Shown here in pieces: positions 35,531-43,664 of a DNA stretch of 64,000 bases. Under the pieces are notes generated by a model, which saw only the letters and a list, made by a program, of their open reading frames with translations, searched no databases and was not told the origin of the DNA. The stretch is taken from the NCBI RefSeq assembly GCF_002080415.1, contig NZ_CP020474.1, forward strand, positions 2,245,501 through 2,309,500, read 5' to 3'. This DNA is from Roseovarius mucosus (GTDB lineage: Bacteria > Pseudomonadota > Alphaproteobacteria > Rhodobacterales > Rhodobacteraceae). Position numbers and translations under genes: made by a program. The stretch's first letter is position 1, and each line of letters begins with the position of its first letter.

Positions 35531-36532
35531 ATGCGCCCTGTTCTGGCCGATGTCTATGCTGCGGCACAGGTGATTTCTGGGGTCGCTGACCGCACGCCTC
35601 TCGTTCCCTCGCCCTACATGAGCGCGGTAACAGGCGATGACTTCCTGCTCAAGCTCGAGAATATGCAACCCATCGGTGCCTTCAAGCTGCGCGGCGCGCT
35701 CAACGCGGTGGCCGGGGCGCAGGATGCGGCGGGCGTCACCTGTTGCTCGACCGGGAATCACGGGCGCGGCGTGGCCTATGCCGCGCGGGCACGCGGATTG
35801 CGGGCGGTGATCTGTATGTCGGACCTGGTGCCGCAGGCCAAGGTGGAGGGCATCCGCGCGCTGGGCGCAGAGGTCAGGATCATCGGGCGCTCTCAGGACG
35901 CGGCACAGACCGAGGTGGAACGGCTGGTTGCCGAGGACGGGTTAACCGAGATTTCGCCCTTTGATGATCCGCTGGTCATTGCCGGGCAGGGGACCATCGG
36001 ATTGGAAATCATGGCGGCGCGCCCGGATACCCAGACGCTGCTCGTGCCGTTGTCGGGCGGGGGGCTGGCGGCGGGGGTGGCGCTGGCCGCCAAGACGATC
36101 AAGCCGTCCCTGCGCGTGATCGGGATCAGCATGGACCGAGGTGCCGCGATGTATGAAAGCATCCGCGCCGGGCATCCTGTCGAGGTCGAAGAAGTGCCAA
36201 GCCTTGCCGATAGTCTGGGCGGTGGCGTTGGGATGCAGAACCGTCTCAGCTATGCCATGTGCCGCGATCTTTTGGACGATGTGATCCTTGTGACCGAAGA
36301 AGAGATTTATCATGCCATGCAGGTGCTCTATTACGAGGATCGGATCGTGGCAGAGGGGGCCTGCGTCGTGGGTCTTGCGGCGGTGCTGAGTGGCAAACTT
36401 GCGCCCCAAGGGCCAACCGCCACCATCATCACGGGCCGTAACCTTGATATGGCGCTCTTTACTAAGGTGATGACCGGGCAAACCGTGATTTTAGGCGACA
36501 AGGTGATTGAAGGTCGGAAATATGGCACATGA
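35531..36532 (+). CDS. eutB: EutB-type PLP dehydratase (threonine dehydratase family)
   Basis: 333 residues, fold II PLP enzyme. The PLP lysine is in IGAFKLRGALNAV near residue 53, substrate loop STGNHGRGVAYAAR near 75, and the glycine-rich phosphate loop PLSGGGLAAGV near 175. In ectoine clusters this is EutB, proposed to act with EutC on hydroxyectoine. Overlaps eutC by 11 nt. By sequence alone it could also be a generic threonine/serine dehydratase; the block doeA-eutB-eutC-asnC-ssd-atf decides. Confidence 0.87.
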   Translation: MRPVLADVYAAAQVISGVADRTPLVPSPYMSAVTGDDFLLKLENMQPIGAFKLRGALNAVAGAQDAAGVTCCSTGNHGRGVAYAARARGLRAVICMSDLVPQAKVEGIRALGAEVRIIGRSQDAAQTEVERLVAEDGLTEISPFDDPLVIAGQGTIGLEIMAARPDTQTLLVPLSGGGLAAGVALAAKTIKPSLRVIGISMDRGAAMYESIRAGHPVEVEEVPSLADSLGGGVGMQNRLSYAMCRDLLDDVILVTEEEIYHAMQVLYYEDRIVAEGACVVGLAAVLSGKLAPQGPTATIITGRNLDMALFTKVMTGQTVILGDKVIEGRKYGT

Positions 36533-37511
36533 TATAAGGATCGTGACAGAGACAGAATTGCGCCGCGCGATCACGCTCGACCTTGAGACGGTCAAGGTGA
36601 TCGAGCAGGCCTTTGCCGCGCTGTCGGATGGCGGGGTGGTCATGCCGCCGGTGATGTCGATGGATTTGGCTGCCGTGCATGGCGAGGTGGATGTGAAAAC
36701 CGCCTATATCCCCGGCTTTGACGGTTTCGCGATCAAGGTCAGCCCCGGTTTCTTTGACAATCCCAAATTGGGCCTGCCCAGCCTGAACGGTCTGATGATC
36801 CTCTTTTCCGCCAAGACCGGTCTGGTCGAGGCGGTGTTTCTCGACAATGGCTATCTGACCGATCTGCGCACGGCGGCGGCTGGCGCGGTGGCGGCGCAGC
36901 ATCTGGCCCCCAAGGTGGTGCAGACGGCGGGCATTATCGGCACCGGCGTTCAGGCGCGGCTTCAGGCGCGGGCGGCGCGGCTGGTGCGCCCCTATGACCG
37001 TCTGCTGATCTGGGGGCGCGATGCCGACCGCGCGCGCACCTGCGCGGCCGATCTGGCCGATCTCGAATGTGATATTCATGTGGTGGACACCCCCGAAAAT
37101 CTGGTGAAGGCCAGCCAGTTGGTGATCACTACAACCCCGGCAAAGACGCCCGTAATCGAGGCGAAATGGCTGCATCCCGAACTGCACATCACGGCCATGG
37201 GATCCGATCAGGCCGGCAAGAACGAGATTGATCCGCAGGCGCTGGTCCGGGCCGATCTCTATGTTGCCGACCGCGCCGCGCAGGTGGAACAGTTGGGTGA
37301 ATTGCGCAGCGCGATCGAGGCCGGGATATGGACCAAGGGCGCGCCAGCCGAATTGGGCGACGTAATCCAAGGCCGCGCGCGTGGGCGCAAGAACGATGCC
37401 GAAATCACCATTTGCGATCTGACCGGCACCGGCGTTCAGGATACGGCGATTGCCACCCATGTGATGGCGCGGCTTGCGGGGCGTGACGTGGGTACGGTCA
37501 TCACCGCATGA
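36522..37511 (+). CDS. eutC: EutC, ornithine-cyclodeaminase/mu-crystallin family
   Basis: 329 residues from ATG 36522, inside the end of eutB. NAD-binding GIIGTGVQARLQARAA near residue 127; DVKTAYIPGFDGFAIKVSPGFFDN and AVFLDNGYLTDLRTAAAGAVAA near 95-120 match ornithine cyclodeaminases. Second partner in the EutB/EutC couple. Stop overlaps the next start (ATGA). Confidence 0.89.
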   Translation: MAHDIRIVTETELRRAITLDLETVKVIEQAFAALSDGGVVMPPVMSMDLAAVHGEVDVKTAYIPGFDGFAIKVSPGFFDNPKLGLPSLNGLMILFSAKTGLVEAVFLDNGYLTDLRTAAAGAVAAQHLAPKVVQTAGIIGTGVQARLQARAARLVRPYDRLLIWGRDADRARTCAADLADLECDIHVVDTPENLVKASQLVITTTPAKTPVIEAKWLHPELHITAMGSDQAGKNEIDPQALVRADLYVADRAAQVEQLGELRSAIEAGIWTKGAPAELGDVIQGRARGRKNDAEITICDLTGTGVQDTAIATHVMARLAGRDVGTVITA

Positions 37512-37981
37512 AACTTGACGCACGCGATCTCGATATCCTGAGGGTGCTGGCCGAGGAAGGGCGCATCACCAAGGCCGATTTGGCCGCGCGTGTGGGCCTG
37601 TCTGCCAGCCCTTGCTGGGAGCGGCTCAAGCGGCTGGAGGAGGCGGGGCTGATCGAGGGCTATCATGCGCGCATCAACCTCAAGAAGCTGGGCTCGCATG
37701 TGACCGTCTTTGTCGCGGTGGAGCTTGCAGATCACACCCCCGCCAGTTTCCGCGCCTTTGAGGACAGTATGCACCGCTATGAAGAGGTGACGGCCTGTTG
37801 GGCGTTGGGCGGCGGATTTGACTATCTGATGCAGATCGTCACCCGGGACATCGACAGCTATCAACGACTGATTGATCAGATGCTAGAGGCGCGGATCGGA
37901 TTGGCGCGCTACTTCACCTATATCGTGACCAAGCCCGTAAAATCCCCGCGCCTGCCACCATTTGAGATGTTCTTTGAATGA
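37508..37981 (+). CDS. doeX: Lrp/AsnC-family regulator of ectoine use (DoeX/AsnC)
   Basis: 157 residues. N-terminal HTH: LDARDLDILRVLAEEGRITKADLAARVGLSASPCWERLKRLEE; C-terminal RAM domain about 65-145 (VTVFVAVELADH, ALGGGFDYLMQIVTRD). Within the eut operon, matching the AsnC gene conserved in ectoine-degradation clusters, where a degradation intermediate is the reported inducer. An inverted repeat lies 12-29 nt past its stop, ahead of ssd. Confidence 0.9.
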   Translation: MKLDARDLDILRVLAEEGRITKADLAARVGLSASPCWERLKRLEEAGLIEGYHARINLKKLGSHVTVFVAVELADHTPASFRAFEDSMHRYEEVTACWALGGGFDYLMQIVTRDIDSYQRLIDQMLEARIGLARYFTYIVTKPVKSPRLPPFEMFFE

Positions 37982-37992
37982 AACATCCGTAT

Positions 37993-38010
37993 TTCTGCGG
38001 CCTTGCAGAA
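37993..38010. promoter_or_regulatory. Inverted repeat upstream of ssd, candidate Lrp/DoeX site
   Basis: TTCTGCGGCCTTGCAGAA has perfect 6-bp arms and a 6-nt spacer. A further TCTGCA half-site follows at about 38017. It lies 80 bp before the ssd start and just after the Lrp-type gene, consistent with local autoregulation. Binding not shown. Confidence 0.5.
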
Positions 38011-38090
38011 GAATAATCTGCAAACTCCAAAAACTTTAGCGTCACCCTCTGCGTGAACCAGACATTCTCTGGCGCAAAGGGAGTGCCACA

Positions 38091-39566
38091 ATGTCCGACT
38101 CAGCCATCTGGACCCGCAACGGGATCACCGACACGCGCCTGGTGCGCAGCTTTGCCTATGTGGGCGGCAAATGGGTGGGCGGAGACGAGGCTGCGACCAT
38201 TGCCGTCACCAACCCCGCCGATGGCAGTGCCTTGGGTGCTGTGGCCAGCCTCAGTGCCGATCAGGCACGCAAGGCTGTGGATGCGGCGCAGGGCGCATTC
38301 GATGGCTGGGCAATGACCCTGCCGCAAGATCGCGCCGCGCTCTTGCGCCGCTGGTTCGATCTCATCCTTGCGCATCGCGAAGACCTCGCGCGGATCATGG
38401 TGCTGGAGCAGGGCAAACCCCTTAGTGAAGCGCGCGGCGAGATCGACTATGCCGCAAGTTTCGTGGAATATTACGCCGAAGAGGCCAAGCGCCCCAACAT
38501 CGAAGGGGTCACAAGCCACCTGCCCGATGCCGAGGTGGAATTGTGGCTAGAGCCGGTGGGCGTGGCCGCCCTTATCACGCCGTGGAATTTCCCCGCAGCG
38601 ATGCTCACGCGCAAGGCGGCGGCGGCCTTGGCGGCGGGCTGCAGCGTGGTTTCTCATCCTTCAGCCGAGACACCCTATTCGGCACTGGCCCTTGCAGAAC
38701 TGGCCGAGCGCGCGGGCATCCCGGCGGGTGTGTTCAACGTGGTGACAGGCCACGCGGCAACAGTGGTTGAGCCTTGGACCCAAGACGCCCGCGTCCGCGT
38801 TCTCAGCTTTACCGGCTCTACTGACATCGGGCAGTTGCTCTATCGCCAATGCGCGGGCACGGTCAAGAAACTGGTGCTGGAACTGGGCGGCCATGCCCCG
38901 GTGATCGTGTTCAAGAATGCCGATCTGGAAACCGCAGTAACCGAGTCGATCAAGGCCAAATTTGCGACGTCGGGGCAAGACTGTTTGGGGGCTAACCGGA
39001 TTTACATAGAGCGGCCGATCTATGACGCCTTTTGCCGACGTTTTACCGACGCGATACAGACGCTCAAAATCGGGCGCGGCATGGACGATCCCGACATCGG
39101 CCCGCTGATGAATGAGCGTGCGGTCCGCAAGCAAGAAGAGCATGTGGCGGATGCGCTGGCGCATGGTGCAACGCTTGCCTGTGGCGGCAAGCGCGACCCG
39201 CTCGGCCCTCTCTTCTTTCAGCCGACGGTGCTCATGGATGTGCCCGACGGCGCCGCGATCATGCAAGATGAGACCTTTGGCCCGGTGGCGGCGATCACGC
39301 CCTTTGACACCGAGGAAGAGGTGGTCGCCCGCGCCAATGCCACGGAATATGGCCTCATTGCCTATTTGCACTGCCATGACCCCCGCCGCATCTACCGGAT
39401 GACGCGAGCGCTACAATTCGGCATGGTGGCGGTGAACCGCACCAAGGTCACGGGCGCGCCGATCCCCTTTGGTGGGGTCAAGCAATCGGGGCTGGGCCGC
39501 GAAGGGGCGCGGCGCGGCATGGAGGAATTCATGGAAATCAAATACGTCTGCCGCGATTGGGCGTGA
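38091..39566 (+). CDS. ssd: NAD(P)-dependent (semi)aldehyde dehydrogenase, Ssd/DoeC
   Basis: 491 residues, succinate-semialdehyde dehydrogenase family. Motifs: TPWNFPAAMLTRKAAAALAAGCSVV near 163, LSFTGSTDIGQLL, ELGGHAPVIVF with catalytic Glu near 264, and SGQDCLGANRIY with the nucleophilic Cys near 298. In ectoine degradation it oxidises aspartate semialdehyde to aspartate; a GabD role in GABA/polyamine use is the alternative. Confidence 0.93.
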   Translation: MSDSAIWTRNGITDTRLVRSFAYVGGKWVGGDEAATIAVTNPADGSALGAVASLSADQARKAVDAAQGAFDGWAMTLPQDRAALLRRWFDLILAHREDLARIMVLEQGKPLSEARGEIDYAASFVEYYAEEAKRPNIEGVTSHLPDAEVELWLEPVGVAALITPWNFPAAMLTRKAAAALAAGCSVVSHPSAETPYSALALAELAERAGIPAGVFNVVTGHAATVVEPWTQDARVRVLSFTGSTDIGQLLYRQCAGTVKKLVLELGGHAPVIVFKNADLETAVTESIKAKFATSGQDCLGANRIYIERPIYDAFCRRFTDAIQTLKIGRGMDDPDIGPLMNERAVRKQEEHVADALAHGATLACGGKRDPLGPLFFQPTVLMDVPDGAAIMQDETFGPVAAITPFDTEEEVVARANATEYGLIAYLHCHDPRRIYRMTRALQFGMVAVNRTKVTGAPIPFGGVKQSGLGREGARRGMEEFMEIKYVCRDWA

Positions 39567-39603
39567 CGATCGGGATTCGAGTATTTTTGGAACGATGAAG
39601 CTG

Positions 39604-39617
39604 GGGGTGCGCCCCCG
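39604..39617. repeat. GGGGG/CCCCC hairpin before the aminotransferase gene
   Basis: GGGGGTGCGCCCCC (5-bp arms, TGCG loop) lies 16 nt before the start codon, immediately before the ribosome-binding site GAGGAAAGGA. It could influence translation or mark an extragenic repeat. Confidence 0.4.
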
Positions 39618-39632
39618 AGGAAAGGAAACACG

Positions 39633-41003
39633 ATGCTGCGCAACGACCAACTTGATCAATGGGATCGCGAGAATTTCTTTCACCCCTCGACACATCTTGG
39701 GCAATTCGCCCGTGGCGAGGCGCCGAACCGGGTGATCAATGGCGGGCAGGGCTGTCATATCGAGGATCGTGATGGCAATCGCTTTCTCGATGCCTTTGCC
39801 GGGCTTTATTGCGTCAACGTCGGCTACGGTCGCCAAGAGATTGCCGAGGCGATTGCCGCGCAGGCGCGCGAACTGGCTTATTATCATGCCTATGTCGGGC
39901 ATGGCACCGAGGCGTCGATCACCCTGTCCAAAATGATTATGGACCGCGCCCCCAAGGGCATGAGCAAGGTCTATTTTGGCATGTCGGGCTCTGACGCCAA
40001 TGAAACCAATGTCAAATTGATTTGGTATTACAACAACATCCTCGGGCGGCCCGAAAAGAAAAAGATCATCTCGCGCTGGCGCGGCTATCATGGCTCTGGG
40101 CTGATGACCGGCTCGCTTACGGGGCTTGAACTGTTCCACAAGAAGTTCGATCTGCCGCTGGCGCAGGTCGTTCATACCGAAGCGCCCTATTATTTCCGTC
40201 GCGCCAATCTGGATCAGACCGAGGCGCAGTTTGTCGCGCATTGTGTGGCCGAGCTTGAGGCACTCATCGCGCGCGAGGGGGCCGATACCATCGCCGCCTT
40301 TATCGGCGAGCCGGTGCTGGGCACCGGAGGCATTGTGCCGCCGCCTGCAGGCTATTGGGCCGCCATTCAAGAGGTGCTGCGCAAGCATGACATCCTGCTT
40401 GTGGCCGATGAGGTGGTGACGGGCTTTGGTCGTCTGGGCACGATGTTCGGCTCGGACCACTATGGAATGACGCCAGACCTCATCACCATCGCCAAAGGCC
40501 TGACAAGCGCCTATGCGCCGCTATCGGGTAGCATCGTCAGCGACCGCATGTGGAAGGTGCTGGAGCAAGGCACGGATGAGAATGGCCCCATCGGCCACGG
40601 CTGGACCTATTCGGCGCATCCCATCGGGGCGGCGGCGGGTGTGGCAAATCTCAAGTTGCTTGATGATCTGAACCTGATTGCCAATAACCGCGATGTAGGC
40701 GGCTATCTCAATCGGGGCATGGCCGAGGCGCTGGGCGCGCATGCCAACGTAGGCGAGGTGCGGGGCGAGGGGATGCTCTGTGCCGTCGAATTCGTCAAGG
40801 ATCGGGAAAATCGGATATTCTTTGATGCCGCCGACAAGGTGGGCCCACAGATTTCCGCCGCGCTGGCAGCTACCGGTGTTATCGCGCGGGCCATGCCGCA
40901 GGGGGACATTCTGGGCTTTGCGCCGCCTTTCTGCCTGACAAAATCAGAGGCGGATGAGGTGATTCACAAAACCACAAAAGCCGTGCAATCCGTGCTGGGA
41001 TAG
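39633..41003 (+). CDS. Class III aminotransferase (Atf/DoeD or putrescine--pyruvate type)
   Basis: 456 residues, PLP-dependent. FGMSGSDANETNVKLIWYYNN near residue 115, SRWRGYHGSGLMTGSLTG (aromatic/His region) near 148, ADEVVTGFGRLGTMFG near 258 with the PLP aspartate, and the lysine in TIAKGLTSAYAPL near 290. In the ectoine block it would deaminate 2,4-diaminobutyrate to aspartate semialdehyde for Ssd. The sequence style is also close to polyamine:pyruvate aminotransferases, and the following Pot-type importer keeps that option open. Confidence 0.9.
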   Translation: MLRNDQLDQWDRENFFHPSTHLGQFARGEAPNRVINGGQGCHIEDRDGNRFLDAFAGLYCVNVGYGRQEIAEAIAAQARELAYYHAYVGHGTEASITLSKMIMDRAPKGMSKVYFGMSGSDANETNVKLIWYYNNILGRPEKKKIISRWRGYHGSGLMTGSLTGLELFHKKFDLPLAQVVHTEAPYYFRRANLDQTEAQFVAHCVAELEALIAREGADTIAAFIGEPVLGTGGIVPPPAGYWAAIQEVLRKHDILLVADEVVTGFGRLGTMFGSDHYGMTPDLITIAKGLTSAYAPLSGSIVSDRMWKVLEQGTDENGPIGHGWTYSAHPIGAAAGVANLKLLDDLNLIANNRDVGGYLNRGMAEALGAHANVGEVRGEGMLCAVEFVKDRENRIFFDAADKVGPQISAALAATGVIARAMPQGDILGFAPPFCLTKSEADEVIHKTTKAVQSVLG

Positions 41004-41126
41004 GTCGGTTTCCGGTGAAAACACTGCCGAGGCTCGCGTTAAAGCGGAGCGTGCCTCGGTCATTTGCAGGAAATTTGACTTATCTTGCTTCACTTGCAGG
41101 CGATTTGACCTGCGCAGGTCGGTTTC
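41002..41126. promoter_or_regulatory. Repeat-rich control region upstream of the Pot-type importer
   Basis: Several repeats are packed here. CCGAGGC and GCCTCGG (about 41027-41059) pair as a long hairpin after the aminotransferase. CATTTGCAGGAAATTTGAC (41061-41079) and CACTTGCAGGCGATTTGAC (41091-41109) are direct repeats exactly 30 bp apart. GACCTGCGCAGGTC (41107-41120) is a perfect palindrome. AGGTCGGTTTC occurs at 41002-41012 and 41116-41126. This looks like a multi-site operator; its regulator is unknown. Confidence 0.55.
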
Positions 41127-41228
41127 GGGAAAAAAGCGCCGCAATCCGCTTGCATGTGAGGGTCCATCTTGTTTTAGTTTCTTCCGAACGCGAGGCAAAC
41201 GCTTGCGATGAATAATAGGGAGCCGAAC

Positions 41229-42338
41229 TTGGCAGATACCGGGAACAACGATGCGTTCGTTGCGTTTGAACGTGTCCAAAAGAGCTATGACGGCGAAACA
41301 CTGGTCGTCAAGGATCTGAACCTGACCTTGCCCAAGGGCGAATTTCTGACGATGCTAGGACCGTCGGGGTCGGGCAAAACGACCTGTCTGATGATGCTTG
41401 CAGGGTTTGAAACCGCCACCCATGGCGAGATCAAATTGGACGGTGTGAGCATCAACAACATCCCGCCGCACAAACGCGGCATTGGCATGGTGTTCCAGAA
41501 TTACGCGCTCTTTCCACATATGACGATTGCCGAAAACCTCAGCTTTCCGCTTGAGGTGCGCAAAATCGGCAAGTCCGACCGCGAAGCCAAGGTTAAGCGG
41601 GCGCTGGAAATGGTGGAAATGGGTGCCTTTGGCGGGCGTCGTCCGTCGCAGCTGTCTGGGGGCCAACAACAGCGTGTGGCTCTCGCCCGAGCGCTGGTGT
41701 TCGAGCCTGAGCTGGTGTTGATGGATGAACCGCTCGGCGCGCTGGACAAGCAATTGCGCGAAAAAATGCAATTCGAAATCACCCATCTTGCGCACAATCT
41801 CGGGATCACCACAGTTTATGTGACCCACGATCAGACCGAGGCGCTGACAATGTCTGACCGTGTGGCGGTGTTCAACGATGGCCGCATCCAGCAGATCGCG
41901 CCGCCAGATGAATTGTATGAAAGCCCCAAGAACAGCTTTGTCGCGCAGTTCATTGGTGAGAACAACACCCTTGAGGGGCGGGTCAAAGAGATCAAGAACG
42001 GTATTGCCGTCGTGCAGCTAGACAACGGCGACCTGATTGATGCCAAGCCCGTCAATGTCGAAAAGCCGGGCGACCGCACGCTGATTTCCATTCGTCCTGA
42101 GCGGGTCGAATTCAATCGTGACCGGCTGAAGCCGGATGCGCATACGCTCAAGGCCGAAGTGCTGGAGTTCATCTATATGGGTGACATTTTCCGCACACGG
42201 CTCCGGGTGGCTGGGTCTGATGACTTTATCATCAAGACCCGCAACGCCCCCGATCAGCGCCGCCTGCAACCGGGCGAGCAGATCGAGATCGGCTGGTTGC
42301 CAGAGGATTGCCGCGCGCTGGATGCGCCCCAAGTATAA
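41229..42338 (+). CDS. Pot-type ABC transporter ATP-binding protein
   Basis: About 369 residues. Start TTG 41229 is chosen since AGGGAG stands 6 nt upstream; the ATG at 41208 has no site. Walker A LGPSGSGKTTCLMM, Q-loop MVFQNYALFPHM, signature LSGGQQQRVALARAL, Walker B ELVLMDEPLGALD, then a TOBE-like C-terminal domain from about 250. Same class as PotA (spermidine/putrescine). First gene of a four-gene importer operon. Confidence 0.93.
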   Translation: MADTGNNDAFVAFERVQKSYDGETLVVKDLNLTLPKGEFLTMLGPSGSGKTTCLMMLAGFETATHGEIKLDGVSINNIPPHKRGIGMVFQNYALFPHMTIAENLSFPLEVRKIGKSDREAKVKRALEMVEMGAFGGRRPSQLSGGQQQRVALARALVFEPELVLMDEPLGALDKQLREKMQFEITHLAHNLGITTVYVTHDQTEALTMSDRVAVFNDGRIQQIAPPDELYESPKNSFVAQFIGENNTLEGRVKEIKNGIAVVQLDNGDLIDAKPVNVEKPGDRTLISIRPERVEFNRDRLKPDAHTLKAEVLEFIYMGDIFRTRLRVAGSDDFIIKTRNAPDQRRLQPGEQIEIGWLPEDCRALDAPQV

Positions 42339-42448
42339 GAATACGCGCGCCGGTCACGGAACCGGTGCGGGTTGAGCAAGGCCCTCGACGTTCTGCCCGT
42401 AGCGCAGGGCCCAACCATCGAAAAACGGGATAAACTGGGAGTATGTTT

Positions 42449-43564
42449 ATGAAACTGACGAAAACCCTGCTCGCGACCACGGCTCTGACCGTTGCTGCGG
42501 GCACCGCCGTCACCGCACAGGAAATGGCGAACAGCATGACGATCGTCAGCTGGGGCGGCGCCTATCAGGCGAGCCAAGACAAGGCTTATGTGCAGCCCTA
42601 CCTTGCTGCTAACCCCGGCGTGACCGCGACTTGGGACGAAAGCTCGGCCGAGGCCGTGGCCAAGCTGCGCGCCATGAACGAGGCAGGCAACATCACTTGG
42701 GATCTGGTCGATGTGGTGGCGTCCGACTCGATGCGCCTCTGCGACGAAGGTCTGGCGATGGAAATCGACCACGACACCATGTTGGCCGCGGCCCCCGATG
42801 GTACCTCTGCCAGCGATGACTTTGGTGATCTGATTGTCAGCGACTGCTTCATTCCGCAGATCGTTTACTCGACCACCTTCGGCTATCGCACTGATCTTGT
42901 GCCTGCCGGCACCGAGCCGCCGACCAGCGTTTGCGACGTGTTCGACCTTGCCAAGTATCCGGGCAAGCGGTCGCTGCAAAAGCGCCCGATCGACAACATG
43001 GAATGGGCGCTTTACTGCGACGGCGTTGCCAAGGACGAGATTTACGACGTTCTGGGCACCGACGAGGGCGTCGAGCGCGCGCTGGCCAAACTGGGCACCA
43101 TCAAGGACCAAGTCGTCTGGTGGTCTGCCGGTGCGGAAACCCCGCAGCTTCTGGCGGATGGCGAAGTGTTCATGGGTTCGACATTCAACGGTCGCCTGTT
43201 CTCGGCCATTGCTGAACAGAACCAGCCCATCGCAATGCTGTGGGACATGCAGTCGTTTGACCTTGATGGCTGGATTGTTCCCGCCGGTCTGCCCGCAGAC
43301 CGTCTGGCGCGCGTGATGGACTTCCTCAAGTTCGGCACCGACACCCAGCGTCTTGCTGATCAGGCGGCGTATATCTCCTACGGTCCGGCGCGTGCGTCTT
43401 CGGCACCGTTGGTAGGCAAGCACGCCGAGCTTGGCATCGACATGGCGCCGCATATGCCGACCGATCCGGCAAATGCCTCCAACGTTCACATCTATGACTA
43501 CGAATGGTGGGCTGACAACCGTGACGATCTGGACGCCAAGTTCCAGTCGTGGCTGGCCCAGTAA
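42449..43564 (+). CDS. Pot-type extracellular solute-binding protein
   Basis: 371 residues from ATG 42449 (GGGAG 7 nt upstream). Signal peptide KLTKTLLATTALTVAAGTAV, cleavage near TAQ. Mature part: MTIVSWGGAYQASQDKAYVQPYL near the start is typical of PotD/AfuA-like binding proteins; acidic and aromatic residues (YEWWADN-like YDYEWWADN at the end) suit a cationic ligand. Ligand not determined: polyamine, betaine or ectoine-related are all possible given neighbours. Confidence 0.9.
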   Translation: MKLTKTLLATTALTVAAGTAVTAQEMANSMTIVSWGGAYQASQDKAYVQPYLAANPGVTATWDESSAEAVAKLRAMNEAGNITWDLVDVVASDSMRLCDEGLAMEIDHDTMLAAAPDGTSASDDFGDLIVSDCFIPQIVYSTTFGYRTDLVPAGTEPPTSVCDVFDLAKYPGKRSLQKRPIDNMEWALYCDGVAKDEIYDVLGTDEGVERALAKLGTIKDQVVWWSAGAETPQLLADGEVFMGSTFNGRLFSAIAEQNQPIAMLWDMQSFDLDGWIVPAGLPADRLARVMDFLKFGTDTQRLADQAAYISYGPARASSAPLVGKHAELGIDMAPHMPTDPANASNVHIYDYEWWADNRDDLDAKFQSWLAQ

Positions 43565-43580
43565 TCTGGCGACAAATAGA

Positions 43581-43604
43581 GGTGGGGCCGTATGCGGCCC
43601 CACC
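43581..43604 (+). terminator. Intra-operon hairpin after the binding-protein gene
   Basis: GGTGGGGCCG, loop TATG, CGGCCCCACC: a perfect 10-bp stem 17 nt past the stop, followed by GCTTCTTTG. Such hairpins after binding-protein genes commonly stabilise their mRNA and reduce read-through to permeases. Confidence 0.7.
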
Positions 43605-43664
43605 GCTTCTTTGACCGGGCACAAGACCCGGCCTGAATAATCGGACCATTTCGACGGGGAAGAC

